A DNA stretch of 64,000 bases from Frankia sp. AgB1.9 (GTDB taxonomy: Bacteria; Actinomycetota; Actinomycetes; Frankiales; Frankiaceae). The stretch lies in the NCBI RefSeq assembly GCF_016786355.1, contig NZ_JADWYX010000003.1:62001-126000 (forward strand), given 5' to 3'. Made by a program: the position numbers and the translations under genes. The notes below the pieces were generated by a model. The model had not been told where the DNA came from. It searched no databases and worked only from the letters and a program-made list of their open reading frames with translations. Below, one piece after another: positions 50,910-59,729 of the stretch. How positions within the stretch are numbered: position 1 is the first letter of the stretch; each line of letters starts with the position of its first letter.

Positions 50910-51368
50910 ATGTCCGAGGTGGGGTCCGCGTCCGAGACGCCTGTGGATGCGGCGGTCGGCGGCATTGTCGGTATCCACCACTTCGGCCTGACCGTGCGGG
51001 ACATTGAAATCAGCGCGGCCTGGTACGAGAGCGTCCTTGGTTTCACGCGGGTGGGAGCGCACGAGGCCCCGGACGGGTCGCGCCGCAAGGTGTTCCTGCG
51101 GCACCGGGGCCTGAACCTGCGCCTGGGGCTCACCCAGCACCGCGACGGTGACGGCGGTTCGTTCGACGAGACGCGGGTGGGCCTCGACCACCTGGCGTTC
51201 GCCGTGGCCAACCGGGATGAGCTGGATAGATGGGCCCAGCGGCTGACGGACAGCGGTGTCATCCACTCGGCGGTCGCGCCGGCGAACTCCATTCCCGGCG
51301 CTGCCGTCCTGGTCCTGCGTGATCCCGACAACATCCAGCTTGAGCTGTTCGCCGACCCGACGTCGTAA
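50910..51368 (+). CDS. VOC/glyoxalase-like protein
   Basis: 152 residues from the ATG at 50910 (or ATG at 50898). TATGCT (50897-50902) ends seven bases before it, so a leaderless transcript is possible. Beta-alpha-beta-beta-beta modules: VGIHHFGLTVRDIEISAAWYESVLGF, then LRLGLTQHRDGDGGSFDETRVGLDHLAFAVANRDELDRWAQRL and VLRDPDNIQLELFADP. Metal ligands His (IHHFG), His (DHLAF) and Glu (LELF) are present. Members include glyoxalase I, dioxygenases and fosfomycin/bleomycin resistance proteins; substrate is unknown. Confidence 0.88.
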   Translation: MSEVGSASETPVDAAVGGIVGIHHFGLTVRDIEISAAWYESVLGFTRVGAHEAPDGSRRKVFLRHRGLNLRLGLTQHRDGDGGSFDETRVGLDHLAFAVANRDELDRWAQRLTDSGVIHSAVAPANSIPGAAVLVLRDPDNIQLELFADPTS

Positions 51369-51460
51369 CCCACGATCAGACGCGCTCACCTCCCCGCGTG
51401 ACCACAGCCGCAGACCCGATCACAAGATCAGCGCCAGACCCAGTGGACGCGGCTGTCTTC

Positions 51461-51886
51461 TCAGTGGGTGTGCGCGATGTAGACGTCGCAGGGCGCGCGA
51501 TGGGCGACGTCCGCGGCGATGCTGCCCAGGACCCGGGCGACGCCTTGGACGCGCTTGTTGCCAACCACGATGATGCTCGCTCCGAGTTCCTCGGCGACGC
51601 TGACGAGAACGTCGGCCGGCTTGCCGAACTCCGAGCGAGGAGTGGTTGGCAGGCTGGCGAAGTCGGTCGAGAGATCCCCGATCGCCTGCTCGGCGATCTT
51701 CAGTGCGGTGTCGCTCGCGGTCAGGTCGAGTTCGTCGAAGGGTCGAGCTGTCTGCGACCGCTCGGTGGAGCTGAAGGCGCTGACGACGACCAGCTCGTAT
51801 CCGAGGGCGGAAGCGAGTCTGGCCGCTGTTTTGGCCGCCTTGCTCGCGGTGTCACTTCCATCGACGCCGACAATGATCGTGTCCAT
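51461..51886 (-). CDS. Universal stress protein (UspA family)
   Basis: 141 residues from an ATG. Opening MDTIIVGVDGSDTASKAAKTAARLAS and the ATP-binding end IIVVGNKRVQGVARVLGSIAADVAHRAPCDVYIA contain the Asp12-type and G-2x-G-9x-G-S/T motif of nucleotide-binding Usps. Alpha/beta Rossmann-like fold is complete. It is followed, on the same strand direction upstream, by a MaoC fragment whose end lies 10 bases from its start. Such proteins act in stress adaptation, often under low oxygen or starvation. Confidence 0.93.
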   Translation of the reverse strand: MDTIIVGVDGSDTASKAAKTAARLASALGYELVVVSAFSSTERSQTARPFDELDLTASDTALKIAEQAIGDLSTDFASLPTTPRSEFGKPADVLVSVAEELGASIIVVGNKRVQGVARVLGSIAADVAHRAPCDVYIAHTH

Positions 51887-51896
51887 GTGTGCGTCC

Positions 51897-52130
51897 TCAT
51901 GGTCTGCGCGGGAGCGCGTCGGGAGCGGTGGCCACCATGACGTTGTGGCCGGGCTGGTTGGTCGCCCAGGTCTCGATCTCGACGACGACGTCGCCGCTGT
52001 GGTCGAGGCGTTGGCCGGTTACTCGTCCAGTCAGCCGGACGACGTCGGATGGGTGGACGTGAGAGCGGTACTGCCCGTGGATGTGGTCGTAAGCGAGTGG
52101 ATCTGCCAGCACGTCCGCTGGAGACCGACA
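51897..52130 (-). pseudogene. MaoC-like dehydratase fragment
   Basis: The frame reads DPLAYDHIHGQYRSHVHPSD, VVRLTGRVTGQRLDHSG and VEIETWATNQPGHNVMVATA, the second half of a hotdog-fold MaoC/R-hydratase domain. The catalytic front half is absent and the upstream codons are unrelated. It stops about 10 bases before the stress-protein gene. Confidence 0.6.
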
Positions 52131-52321
52131 TCCTAGGCGGTCTGGGCGCCTGAAGTGCCCCGGCGGCCAGGGGACTGGGCGCGAGGTGGAGCAGACGTGC
52201 ACTGCGACTTTGTCCTCGCGCGAGTCTCGCCGTCAGGGCGCTCGCGTGCCGAACGCATCAGCCCGCGGGCGTGCGTGGCGTGGGCCGCTCGCCGCGGCTC
52301 GGTTCGATCATGGGTAGCTGT

Positions 52322-52534
52322 GTGGTCGCGTCGCTCGACGTCGCGACCCGGGCGCACTCGGTCCGCGTGGCGCGTCGGATCGCGGCCGACGACCCGCACC
52401 GTTCCGGCGTCCGGGCGCCGCAGCCCCTGGACGCACTCCACCGTCGTGGTCTCGCCGATCAGACCGACTACCTCGCCGGCCGCCACGTCGAGATCCAGGT
52501 CGGTGCGCAAACGGCGATCAGGCCGACGGAGCCA
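52322..52534 (-). pseudogene. ABC-transporter ATPase fragment lacking Walker A
   Basis: The minus-strand frame reads DLDLDVAAGEVVGLIGETTTVECVQGLR, then RPDAGTVRVVGRDPTRHADRVRP, clearly the front of an ABC ATPase (drug-export type). The Walker A is reduced: LIG joins ETT where LLGPNGAGKTT is expected, so about five codons are missing. Signature and Walker B do not follow. A miniature-repeat end (52501-52520) sits at the front border. Confidence 0.7.
52501..52520. repeat. 20-bp repeat end, identical to 54479-54498
   Basis: CGGTGCGCAAACGGCGATCA, identical over 20 bp to the end of the 75-bp element at 54424-54498. No matching left end lies 75 bases upstream, so this is a solo end. Confidence 0.6.
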
Positions 52535-53005
52535 GAAGACCTTCCCCTCGGAGCCGGCCCCAACGCGTTGGCCCGTTTTATCGGAAAGCCGGGCGGGAGG
52601 GGACGAGGCCGGGCCTACGACCTGACGTGTCGCCGCGGTCGGGCGCGGGATTGATTGCGCGGTGCAGGGCACGGTAAGCGAGTGGTTCAAGGGTTGAAAA
52701 GAGCATAGCTGTTCGAGCAGGAAGGCCTTAACCTCGCGTACATGTAGAAGGTAAGGCCCGCTCGGCGCCACCGCTGGCAGGATTTCCGCGTGCAACGACG
52801 ACCGCGCTGACCGTTCCGTTTTGCTTCTGCGGTCCGGCAATCAGCGGTATCGATAGCGACGCACGCGGTCGGCCCGGAGGCTGCTCCAGCCAGGAAGCCC
52901 AGGTAACTGGTACAGGCACCGCACGGATTCGGCGCGCCCATGAATGTGCGGATAGCAGACCCTCCAATGCGGGCTAATTCGGGTCATCGACGAGGGGCAG
53001 GATTC
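52535..53005. other. Non-coding stretch, nothing recognised
   Basis: About 470 bases of lower GC between a gene remnant and the RCC1-type gene. No open frame has a start signal. An upstream in-frame start for the RCC1 gene exists at 52940 but is not supported. Confidence 0.4.
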
Positions 53006-54382
53006 ATGCACGGGAAACGAACACGGCACGGCGGAGCCGGCCGGCGAAGGCGCCTGGTCGCGGTAGGGGCCGCGGTGGGATTGGCGGCGGCGGGCCTGGC
53101 GGTACCACTGGTGGCCGGCCTGCCCTCGCCGGCGGCCGCTGCGACCTGCCCCCCTCCGGCGACGACGCTCAACGGCGTCGGTGCGGTGAGCTGGGGGGAC
53201 AACGACTATGGGGTGGTCGGCAACGGAACCGGTATGTCGACCTCCAGAACCCAGCCGGTGCCTTCACCGGTCCAGGTCAACGGCCTGACCAACAACATCT
53301 CCAAGGTGAGCATCAATAGCTACCACAGCCTGGCACTAACCAGAAGCGGCGGGGTGTTCTCGTGGGGCCTGGGAGGCCTGATCGGCGACGGGACGAGCAC
53401 CGACCGGCCGGCGCCGGTCGCCCTCGCCGGCCTGAGCTGCGTCGTCCAGATCTCGGTGGGGCCAGCGCACTCGCTCGCGCTCGAAGGGGACGGCACCGTC
53501 TGGGCCTGGGGCAGCAACATGTACGGCGACCTGGGAACGGGGCCCGGACCCGGAAGCCTGGTACCAGTGCAGGTGCCTGGCCTGACCGGGATCAGCCAGA
53601 TCGCCGCTGGCGGGCGCCACAACCTGGCCCTCGGCGCCGATGGCACGGTCTGGGCCTGGGGAGACAACCAGGCCGGTGACCTCGGCGACGGAACCGTGAC
53701 CGAAGCCGACACCCCGGTCCGGGTCCAGGGACTCACCAACGTCGCGCAACTGTCCGCCAGCGAGTCCACCAGCTACGCCCTTCTGGCCGATGGCACGGTC
53801 AAGAGCTGGGGTGAGAACTCATTCGGACAGCTGGGAATCGGCAGTACCGACAGGTCCCCGCACACCACTCCGGTCGTGATCCCGGGCCTCACCGGCGTCA
53901 CCCAGATCAGCACCGCGCTCGCTGCCGCGATCGCCTTGGAATCCGACGGCACCGCGCGGGCCTGGGGGGAGAATATCGGCGCGCTGGGTGACGGCACCCT
54001 GACCGACCGTTCCGCGCCGGCTCCCGTCGTTGGCGTCAGCAACGCCACCCAGGTCGCGCTCGGCGGACTGGGCGGCCTGGCGCTGCGTACTGACGGCAGC
54101 CTGCTCGTCTGGGGGGAGAACCTCGCTGGCCAATTGGGCGACGGCACGACCGGCAACGGCCAACACACCCCGCAGGTGGTACCCGGCCTGACCAACGTCC
54201 GCGCCATCGCGGCCGGTTACAGCACCATGCTGGTCACCCGGCTCGTGCCGCCAGTCGTCGGTCAGCCGGCACCTCCGCCGCCGACGACACCGGCCCCGGC
54301 GCCGAGGCCAACACCGCCACACACCTGCCCGCCACCACCTGGCGGACCGGACGCCCGCCCAGCACCCCAGTTCTGCACCTAA
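53006..54382 (+). CDS. Secreted RCC1-repeat beta-propeller protein
   Basis: 458 residues from the ATG at 53006 with GGCAGGA in front. Signal peptide (RRRRLVAVGAAVGLAAAGLAVP, cleaved near AAAATC). Six or seven RCC1 blades are recognisable by repeats such as HSLALTRSGGVFSWG, HSLALEGDGTVWAWGSN, HNLALGADGTVWAWGDN, YALLADGTVKSWGENSFGQLG and LALRTDGSLLVWGENLAGQLG. It ends in a Pro-rich tail with Cys pairs (THTCPPPP, QFCT), suggesting an extracellular, cell-wall-spanning end. Function unknown; related bacterial proteins serve as adhesins or enzyme inhibitors (BLIP-II-like). Confidence 0.9.
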   Translation: MHGKRTRHGGAGRRRRLVAVGAAVGLAAAGLAVPLVAGLPSPAAAATCPPPATTLNGVGAVSWGDNDYGVVGNGTGMSTSRTQPVPSPVQVNGLTNNISKVSINSYHSLALTRSGGVFSWGLGGLIGDGTSTDRPAPVALAGLSCVVQISVGPAHSLALEGDGTVWAWGSNMYGDLGTGPGPGSLVPVQVPGLTGISQIAAGGRHNLALGADGTVWAWGDNQAGDLGDGTVTEADTPVRVQGLTNVAQLSASESTSYALLADGTVKSWGENSFGQLGIGSTDRSPHTTPVVIPGLTGVTQISTALAAAIALESDGTARAWGENIGALGDGTLTDRSAPAPVVGVSNATQVALGGLGGLALRTDGSLLVWGENLAGQLGDGTTGNGQHTPQVVPGLTNVRAIAAGYSTMLVTRLVPPVVGQPAPPPPTTPAPAPRPTPPHTCPPPPGGPDARPAPQFCT

Positions 54383-54400
54383 GACCGCCCCGGCAGGGTG

Positions 54401-54419
54401 AGCCCCCGTTTTTGGGGCT
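54401..54419 (+). terminator. Hairpin after the RCC1 gene
   Basis: AGCCCC and GGGGCT arms around CGTTTTT, 19 bases after the stop. The miniature element at 54424 begins just beyond. Confidence 0.5.
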
Positions 54420-54423
54420 GGCG

Positions 54424-54498
54424 TGATCGCGGATTCAGCCCTCCGATGGTCGCGATCGGGGCTGATCCACAACCACTACGGTGCGCAAACGGCGATCA
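54424..54498. repeat. 75-bp miniature element (copy 3)
   Basis: Starts TGATCGCGGATTCAGCCCTC and ends GCGCAAACGGCGATCA. Same length and end sequences as 10711-10785. Confidence 0.65.
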
Positions 54499-54597
54499 CG
54501 CCACCGGGCCCACCTTGGCGGGCCCGGCACCTGCCTCTGGGTCGCCCGGTCCAGGCTGACGCCCTGTCTGGCTGGAAAATACTTCGCGCGGTGCAGG

Positions 54598-56061
54598 CTA
54601 CTTGGGCGCTCGCTGGTAGACGGTCACCTGGCCCTTGCCGCCCTGCTGAAGCACCAGACCACGATCGCGGAGGCGGCGCAGGGTTTTGCGGAGGTTCGGT
54701 GCGCTGAGTCCTAGCTCGTCGGAGAGTTCGTCGACGGTTTTCGCCCGGGTAGCGAGGGAGTCGTAGACGCGGCCCTCTGTCGGTCCCAGCCTCAACGTGG
54801 CGGTTGTCCGCACCTCGGAAGCCTTGGCGACGTCAGGCGCGTGCGCGTGGAGAACGACGGTGAACCGAATACCGCTGTCGATGTAGTGGGCAGGTGGAAG
54901 CCCATTTTCGGCGAGGGCCTCGTTGATGGTGGGTATGCCGGTGGCGAGGGCCTCGATGACGCGGGCACCGGTTTCTGGGGCTCGGACGTGCTGACAGATA
55001 GATACGAGCCTGGCGTTCCGGGCTGAGGTCACGGCATCGCGGCCGAGACGGTCAACCGTGATGCCGTACAGACCGCCGGGGTTGCCGACGACGAGCCGGT
55101 CTCGTAGCAGGCGCACCTCGACGGCGAGTCCGGCTGACCAATGATCGAGGTCTCGGTGAATCAGCGCGTTGGCTACCAACTCGCGAAACGCGACGAGCGG
55201 ATAGACCGGACGGTCATGGACCGATCCGTCCAACTCGGCGACGATGGCGGTGTCGAAGGTGCGGCGAGCCCATGCCAGTGCCGTGTCGAGCATGCGGGGG
55301 ATCGGCCCGCTGATCGTGATCTGGTTGCGTGCCCTCGTCGCGGCCGAGTCGGTTGGCAGTGGCTGCGCGGCGGCTTGGACGACGTACCGAGGAAACCACT
55401 GCTGGGGATGAACTCCCAGCGCGAGGAGTCCGGCGACGGTGGGTTGCCCCGCGCCGACTGTCACACCAGCTCTTCGCAGTAGTTCGGCGTCGTCGGGGAA
55501 GCGGCCGAGGCCGGACGGGTCGCGATCCCGCACCGAAGCGAGGAACGCGTCCACGAGTTCGACGTCGAGGTCGTCCAAGTTGCCGTCCTCGACAGGTGAT
55601 CGATCAAAGTGCGGTGGGCGGCGTCCCGCGAGGAAGCCTTGCTCCTCGAGGCCGGACAGGGCGTAGTCGCCGTCGTATGCGCGGAGGTATGCGGTGCCTG
55701 TAGCGGTGACGCGACACGGCTTGGTTGACCGGTCGCACTCGTGGACCTGCGCGACGATGACAGGGGCGCCGTCTACCTCGGCATCGTCGATGGTGAGACG
55801 GACCGGCGGAGTGAAGGCGCGGGCCTTGGCGGCGAGGCCCTGCTTGAGCGTCTGTACGTCACTCAGGCCGACAGCGCGGAAGCCGGTCTTCTCGTCGAGG
55901 CCCAAAATGATCGTCCCGCCGCCTGGCTGGTTCGCCAGCGCGCTGAGCGTCGAGGTCAACGAGCTAGGCAGACCGCCTGCGGCGGACTTGACCTCGACCT
56001 CGGTACTGTCGCCGCCGGCCGCCCGCAGCCGCCTGATCATCTTGTCCACGTCTTGGGGCAC
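54598..56061 (-). CDS. AlbA_2 (Schlafen-like) ATP-binding/HTH protein
   Basis: 487 residues from a GTG at 56061; a TTG at 56079 lies inside the upstream repeat and is less likely. An AlbA_2/Schlafen domain opens it (EVEVKSAAGGLP, SALANQPGGGTIILGLDEKTGFRAVG). A middle region follows, then an ATP-binding C-terminal domain of the HATPase_c_4 type (FRELVANALIHRDLDHW, VVGNPGG). It ends in a winged helix (TVDELSDELGLSAPNLRKTLRRLRDRGLV). This is the layout of COG2865-type regulators, also seen in phage-defence genes. A 49-bp inverted repeat upstream points to autoregulation. Confidence 0.85.
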   Translation of the reverse strand: MPQDVDKMIRRLRAAGGDSTEVEVKSAAGGLPSSLTSTLSALANQPGGGTIILGLDEKTGFRAVGLSDVQTLKQGLAAKARAFTPPVRLTIDDAEVDGAPVIVAQVHECDRSTKPCRVTATGTAYLRAYDGDYALSGLEEQGFLAGRRPPHFDRSPVEDGNLDDLDVELVDAFLASVRDRDPSGLGRFPDDAELLRRAGVTVGAGQPTVAGLLALGVHPQQWFPRYVVQAAAQPLPTDSAATRARNQITISGPIPRMLDTALAWARRTFDTAIVAELDGSVHDRPVYPLVAFRELVANALIHRDLDHWSAGLAVEVRLLRDRLVVGNPGGLYGITVDRLGRDAVTSARNARLVSICQHVRAPETGARVIEALATGIPTINEALAENGLPPAHYIDSGIRFTVVLHAHAPDVAKASEVRTTATLRLGPTEGRVYDSLATRAKTVDELSDELGLSAPNLRKTLRRLRDRGLVLQQGGKGQVTVYQRAPK

Positions 56062-56065
56062 GCCT

Positions 56066-56114
56066 AAATGTAACCCCAAATGTAACTGTCGGGGTTACAT
56101 TTGGGGTTACATTT
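56066..56114. promoter_or_regulatory. 49-bp perfect inverted repeat made of AAATGTAAC units
   Basis: Two perfect 21-base arms (56066-56086 and 56094-56114). Each arm is AAATGTAACCCC followed by AAATGTAAC, so the motif occurs twice per arm. The spacer is TGTCGGG. It lies directly upstream of the AlbA_2 gene and covers its possible TTG start. Confidence 0.8.
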
Positions 56115-56535
56115 CCTTGGCTGTCGACATGATCTTGTGGCTGCCGGCTCGCTGTCCGCCGTCGACCTGCACCCGAAGCTGCCAGAAGATCATACTGGTG
56201 CCATCTCCGGCCGGCCGCGTGTGTGGGTAACCGGTGGTCAGGTCTAAATCGACCCTCCAACCGGTGCCGTGACCGTCGCGAGGACCAGACCGGGAATGAA
56301 GCCGAACGCGATCGTGGCCAAACGGACAGGTGGCCCGTCCGCGTTCCCCGCCCGCCTGGGAGCCAGGCGAGAATGGCAACGCCGGATGTGGCCTCGTCGA
56401 CGGTTCGCCGGGAGGACCCGACGGCCGGCGAAGCGGGGTGCGGCCCGCACGGGTCCGCACTGGCCAGGCATCTGTAGCCGCGGGCACTACCGATGTCTCC
56501 CGGCCAGCCAGGTGATACGTGGAAGGCGGAACCAG
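56115..56535. other. Non-coding stretch, nothing recognised
   Basis: About 420 bases between the inverted repeat and the hydrolase gene. Frames on both strands overlap each other and have no supporting motif. Confidence 0.35.
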
Positions 56536-57468
56536 ATGGCCGGTCGCGGGTGGCGCACGCCGTCACGGCGGCGCGGGACGACGGGGCTAGCACCGCTGCC
56601 ATCGACCGCCAAGCCGTTCCAGCTGACCCCGGATACCGGTGGTCGAGACAACCCGGTCGGGGTGCTGGTCCTGCACGGGATCACGGGCACGCCACACAGC
56701 GTGCGGGCATGGGGCGAGTACCTCGGCGCGGCGGGGCTGGCAGTGTCCTGCCCGCTGCTGCCCGGCCACGGCACCCGCTGGCAGGACCTGGCCGCCACAG
56801 GGTGGCGCGACTGGTACCGCGCCGCCGACGACGCTTTCGCCGAACTGCACGCCCGCTGCTCGTCGGTCTTCGTGATGGGCCTGTCGATGGGGGCCACGCT
56901 CGCGCTGCGGCTCGCCGAGGAACACGGCGTCCAGGTCGCCGGCGTGGTCACCGTGAACCCCACGCTCGGCACCGACCGGCGAGGAACCAGCCTCATCCCG
57001 TACGTCGCGACGGTGCTCCCGTCGGTAGGCGCATCGCCAGCCGGCGGCCGGCTGTGGGGACCGAAGTACAGCGACATCAAGGCTCCCGGGACCCAGGACA
57101 TCGGCTACGACCGGTTCTCCCTGCGCGCCTTCGCCTCGCTGCGCCAACTGTGGGCCGTCACCCTGCCTGACCTGCACCGCATCGTGTGCCCCGTGCTGAC
57201 CTTCCGCAGCGTGACCGACCATGTCGTCGAGCCCAGCTCCGGGCGCCGGCTGCTCGCCGGCGTCACCCACGCGCCTATCACCGAACAACTCCTGCACGAC
57301 AGCTACCACGTCGCCACCCTGGACAACGACAAGGAACGCATCTTCGCTGGCAGCCTCCGCTTCGTCAGGCGCCCCCCCACCGCCTCGGCATCGGTACCCG
57401 CCGCGGTGCCGGCGACACCCGATTCCGACGGCTCCCCGGACCGACCGGCTACCAACAGGCTTCTTTGA
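56536..57468 (+). CDS. Alpha/beta hydrolase (carboxylesterase/monoacylglycerol lipase-like)
   Basis: 310 residues from an ATG at 56536; earlier starts to 56269 are not conserved. VGVLVLHGITGTPHSVRAWGEYL (oxyanion region), LLPGHGTRWQDL, nucleophile FVMGLSMGATLALRLAE, acid in LTFRSVTDHVVEP and His in LHDSYHVATLD. This is the est30/monoacylglycerol-lipase branch. A 40-residue Pro/Ala/Ser tail is extra. It likely cleaves short to medium acyl esters in the cytoplasm. The gene at 57822 follows in the same direction after about 350 bases. Confidence 0.88.
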   Translation: MAGRGWRTPSRRRGTTGLAPLPSTAKPFQLTPDTGGRDNPVGVLVLHGITGTPHSVRAWGEYLGAAGLAVSCPLLPGHGTRWQDLAATGWRDWYRAADDAFAELHARCSSVFVMGLSMGATLALRLAEEHGVQVAGVVTVNPTLGTDRRGTSLIPYVATVLPSVGASPAGGRLWGPKYSDIKAPGTQDIGYDRFSLRAFASLRQLWAVTLPDLHRIVCPVLTFRSVTDHVVEPSSGRRLLAGVTHAPITEQLLHDSYHVATLDNDKERIFAGSLRFVRRPPTASASVPAAVPATPDSDGSPDRPATNRLL

Positions 57469-57821
57469 TCTCCCATCGCCGAACCCGATGCTTCATCCGC
57501 GCGGGTGATCGCCGGCGAGGCGGTGCCCAGGTCGTGGTTGGTTCGTCTCGTCGCCAGGACGCCCCACAGGCGGTCCTCAGCGGGACGGGCATGGCTCGCG
57601 GTGATTCGGCGGCGGCTGTGACCAGGCGCGTACCCGTCCTGGAGGCGACACGTAATCGGGCCATATCGTGGCGCAATCCGTGGCAACGGGCTGGCCGGCG
57701 CCGGACAGCGCTCCTCCCCGTCGCCACCCGCCCCAGCCTTCCCGGCGCAGTCGTCGGGGCCGCCGTCCCTGGCGCTACTCGCGAAATCCCGCGTGGCCCG
57801 TGCAAAGGAGCCGTCACCACC

Positions 57822-59153
57822 ATGGGCCAGATTCTGGTCGTCACCTGGAACGGCGGGGGAAACGTGCCACCCGCGCTGGGTGTCGCCGACGAGCTACGCA
57901 GACGAGGCCACGATGTCCGGGTCCTTGGGCAGATCGACCAGCGCGCCGCTGTCGAGAAGCTCGGCCTGCGCTTCGAGGCCTACCAACGTGCCGCGCCGCA
58001 CCTCCCGCTGGAACGGGCCGGCTTCGCCCGCTGGGCAGTGGAATACCTGCGGCTGTTCACCGACCCCGGGGTCGGCGCTGACCTCGCGGCGTCCCTGGAC
58101 CGCGACGGGGCCGACGTCGTCGTCGTCGACGCCATGCTGCTCACGGCGCTACGCACCCTGCAGCGTCGTCGCACGCGCCACGTCGTGCTGCATCACACCC
58201 TGCACGGCCACATGAGCCGCAACTGGGCGTTCTGGATCGGACTGGTCACCAGACTCGGTGGACTACCACCCACCGCCCTGTGGACGCGGGCCGACCGGGT
58301 ACTCGTGCCAGGCATCGCCGCACTCGAACCGCGCCCCATCCGCCAGCGCAACGCCCGCCTGACCGGCCCGATCTGGCCCGTCGGCGTCTCACCCGTCCCG
58401 CACACCGCGACCGACCGCATCCTGGTCAGCCTCAGCTCGATCTTCTACGCCGGACAAGGCGCCACCCTGCGCTCCGTCATGGCGGCAGTCGCCGACCTGC
58501 CGGCGCATGTGGTACTCACCACCGGCCGCGCCCACACACCCACGGAACTCGACGTGCCCGCCAACGTCGAGGCACACGGGTTCGTCCCCCACGGCGACAT
58601 CCTGCCGCAGGTAAGCATGGTCGTCGGCCACGGCGGCTACAGCACCACCACCCAGGCCCTCGCGCACGACCTACCGCTCGTCGTGCTGCCCGTATCCGCC
58701 GTCGGCGACCAGCCAGCCGTCGGCGCGGCCGTCGCGCGCGCCGGCGCCGGGCTCGTGGTGCGACGTACGGCCCCGGCTACCGTCATCCGGGACGCGATCT
58801 CCCGGATGCTCGACGACGGCCCACACCGGGCGGCAGCAGCCCGCCTCGGCGCCCAACTCCGCGCCGCCAACGGCGCGACCACTGCCGCCCACGAAATCGA
58901 ATGCCTTCTCCCCAGCCCGCGGAGTATCAGCTTCGACAGCAACCCGAAATACGCCGAGCCAACCCACCCGCCTATCACCGCCCAGCCCTCTCACCCAAGG
59001 CCACCGACTGGCGACGCCAGCACACCATCCGACAGCCACCCCCAACGCACGGCATCGATCAACCGGCAACAGGAAACGCCCGCCACGGCTACCGACTCCC
59101 AGCTGGTCTCAGGCAGCCCGACGGTCATTCTCCGCGGTGGCGACGCGCCCTAG
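57822..59153 (+). CDS. Glycosyltransferase (MGT/UGT-like, GT1)
   Basis: 443 residues from an ATG with AAAGGAG in front; a longer frame from 57186 is spurious. N-terminal acceptor domain GQILVVTWNGGGNVPPALGVADELRRRGHDVRVLGQ and C-terminal nucleotide-sugar domain VEAHGFVPHGDILPQVSMVVGHGGYSTTTQALAHDLPLVVLPVSAVGDQP (GT1 signature: H-x-G-x-x-S/T) with the following helix AAVARAGAGLVVRR. The last 80 residues are low-complexity Pro/Ser/Thr, not seen in typical members. It would attach a sugar to a small molecule or antibiotic. No pathway genes lie beside it. Confidence 0.9.
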   Translation: MGQILVVTWNGGGNVPPALGVADELRRRGHDVRVLGQIDQRAAVEKLGLRFEAYQRAAPHLPLERAGFARWAVEYLRLFTDPGVGADLAASLDRDGADVVVVDAMLLTALRTLQRRRTRHVVLHHTLHGHMSRNWAFWIGLVTRLGGLPPTALWTRADRVLVPGIAALEPRPIRQRNARLTGPIWPVGVSPVPHTATDRILVSLSSIFYAGQGATLRSVMAAVADLPAHVVLTTGRAHTPTELDVPANVEAHGFVPHGDILPQVSMVVGHGGYSTTTQALAHDLPLVVLPVSAVGDQPAVGAAVARAGAGLVVRRTAPATVIRDAISRMLDDGPHRAAAARLGAQLRAANGATTAAHEIECLLPSPRSISFDSNPKYAEPTHPPITAQPSHPRPPTGDASTPSDSHPQRTASINRQQETPATATDSQLVSGSPTVILRGGDAP

Positions 59154-59370
59154 TCACTCGACACATTCAACCGGCCAGCACATCGGCCGCACGCGGCCAG
59201 CCGACGCGCCACTACGAACCAAGGGCACACCTCGGCAGCTACGGCATTAGTTCGGGTTCTGTCGGACCCAACACCCCGGAGGGCACGGACCTGCGGTAGT
59301 CCACCAGTGACAAAACCGCAGGTGACGCCACTATCACGCTCCCACGATCCCGGCGGCGCGTAGCGGCGAA

Positions 59371-59402
59371 GAAATCGATCAACGTATTTGACCAGCACAA
59401 AT
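59371..59402. repeat. 32-nt direct repeat, copy 2 (copy 1 at 48809)
   Basis: GAAATCGATCAACGTA joined to TTTGACCAGCACAAAT, differing from copy 1 at three positions. It lies 25 bases before a tRNA-Arg fragment. Confidence 0.5.
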
Positions 59403-59426
59403 AGTGAGACGAAGATCATTTAGGTG

Positions 59427-59480
59427 TGCCCCCGGCAGGAATCGCACCTGCGGCCTACCGCTTAGGAGTGCCACGGTGGG
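59427..59480 (-). other. 3' half of tRNA-Arg(CCU), attachment-site copy A
   Basis: Read on the minus strand: anticodon loop CTCCTAA with anticodon CCT, 3' anticodon-stem strand GCGGT, T-stem GCAGG/CCTGC around TGCGATT, acceptor 3' strand CGGGGGC with discriminator A. The 5' half is missing. The 43-base core (59427-59469) is repeated at 61108 and 62193; one T-loop base differs (C on the plus strand, G in the others). The next 11 bases, TGCCACGGTGG, are shared with copy C. Confidence 0.85.
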
Positions 59481-59729
59481 CTGTTCACCGACGTCCCCGG
59501 CCGTCCGGCAAGGGCGCCAACGCGGCTGGTGGCACCGTCGTGACCGACGCTGAACAACCACGAACGAGATCAAAACTGAGACCACGCAGCGGACGTCTCA
59601 ACAGGCCTTGGTCGGCCCTGGAGCTGTCGCGAGCATGGCCAGCGCACTCTTCCGGCTCGCCAAGTACCCTAGAGGTACTGGAGGCACCGACGGCCCGGCC
59701 GCTTGGGTCGGAAGGGGACGGATGCGGCG

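Noticed and set aside
52133..52840. A 235-residue minus-strand protein
   Set aside because: Only the middle resembles an ABC ATPase and it lacks Walker A; flanking residues are unrelated, so it is a remnant.
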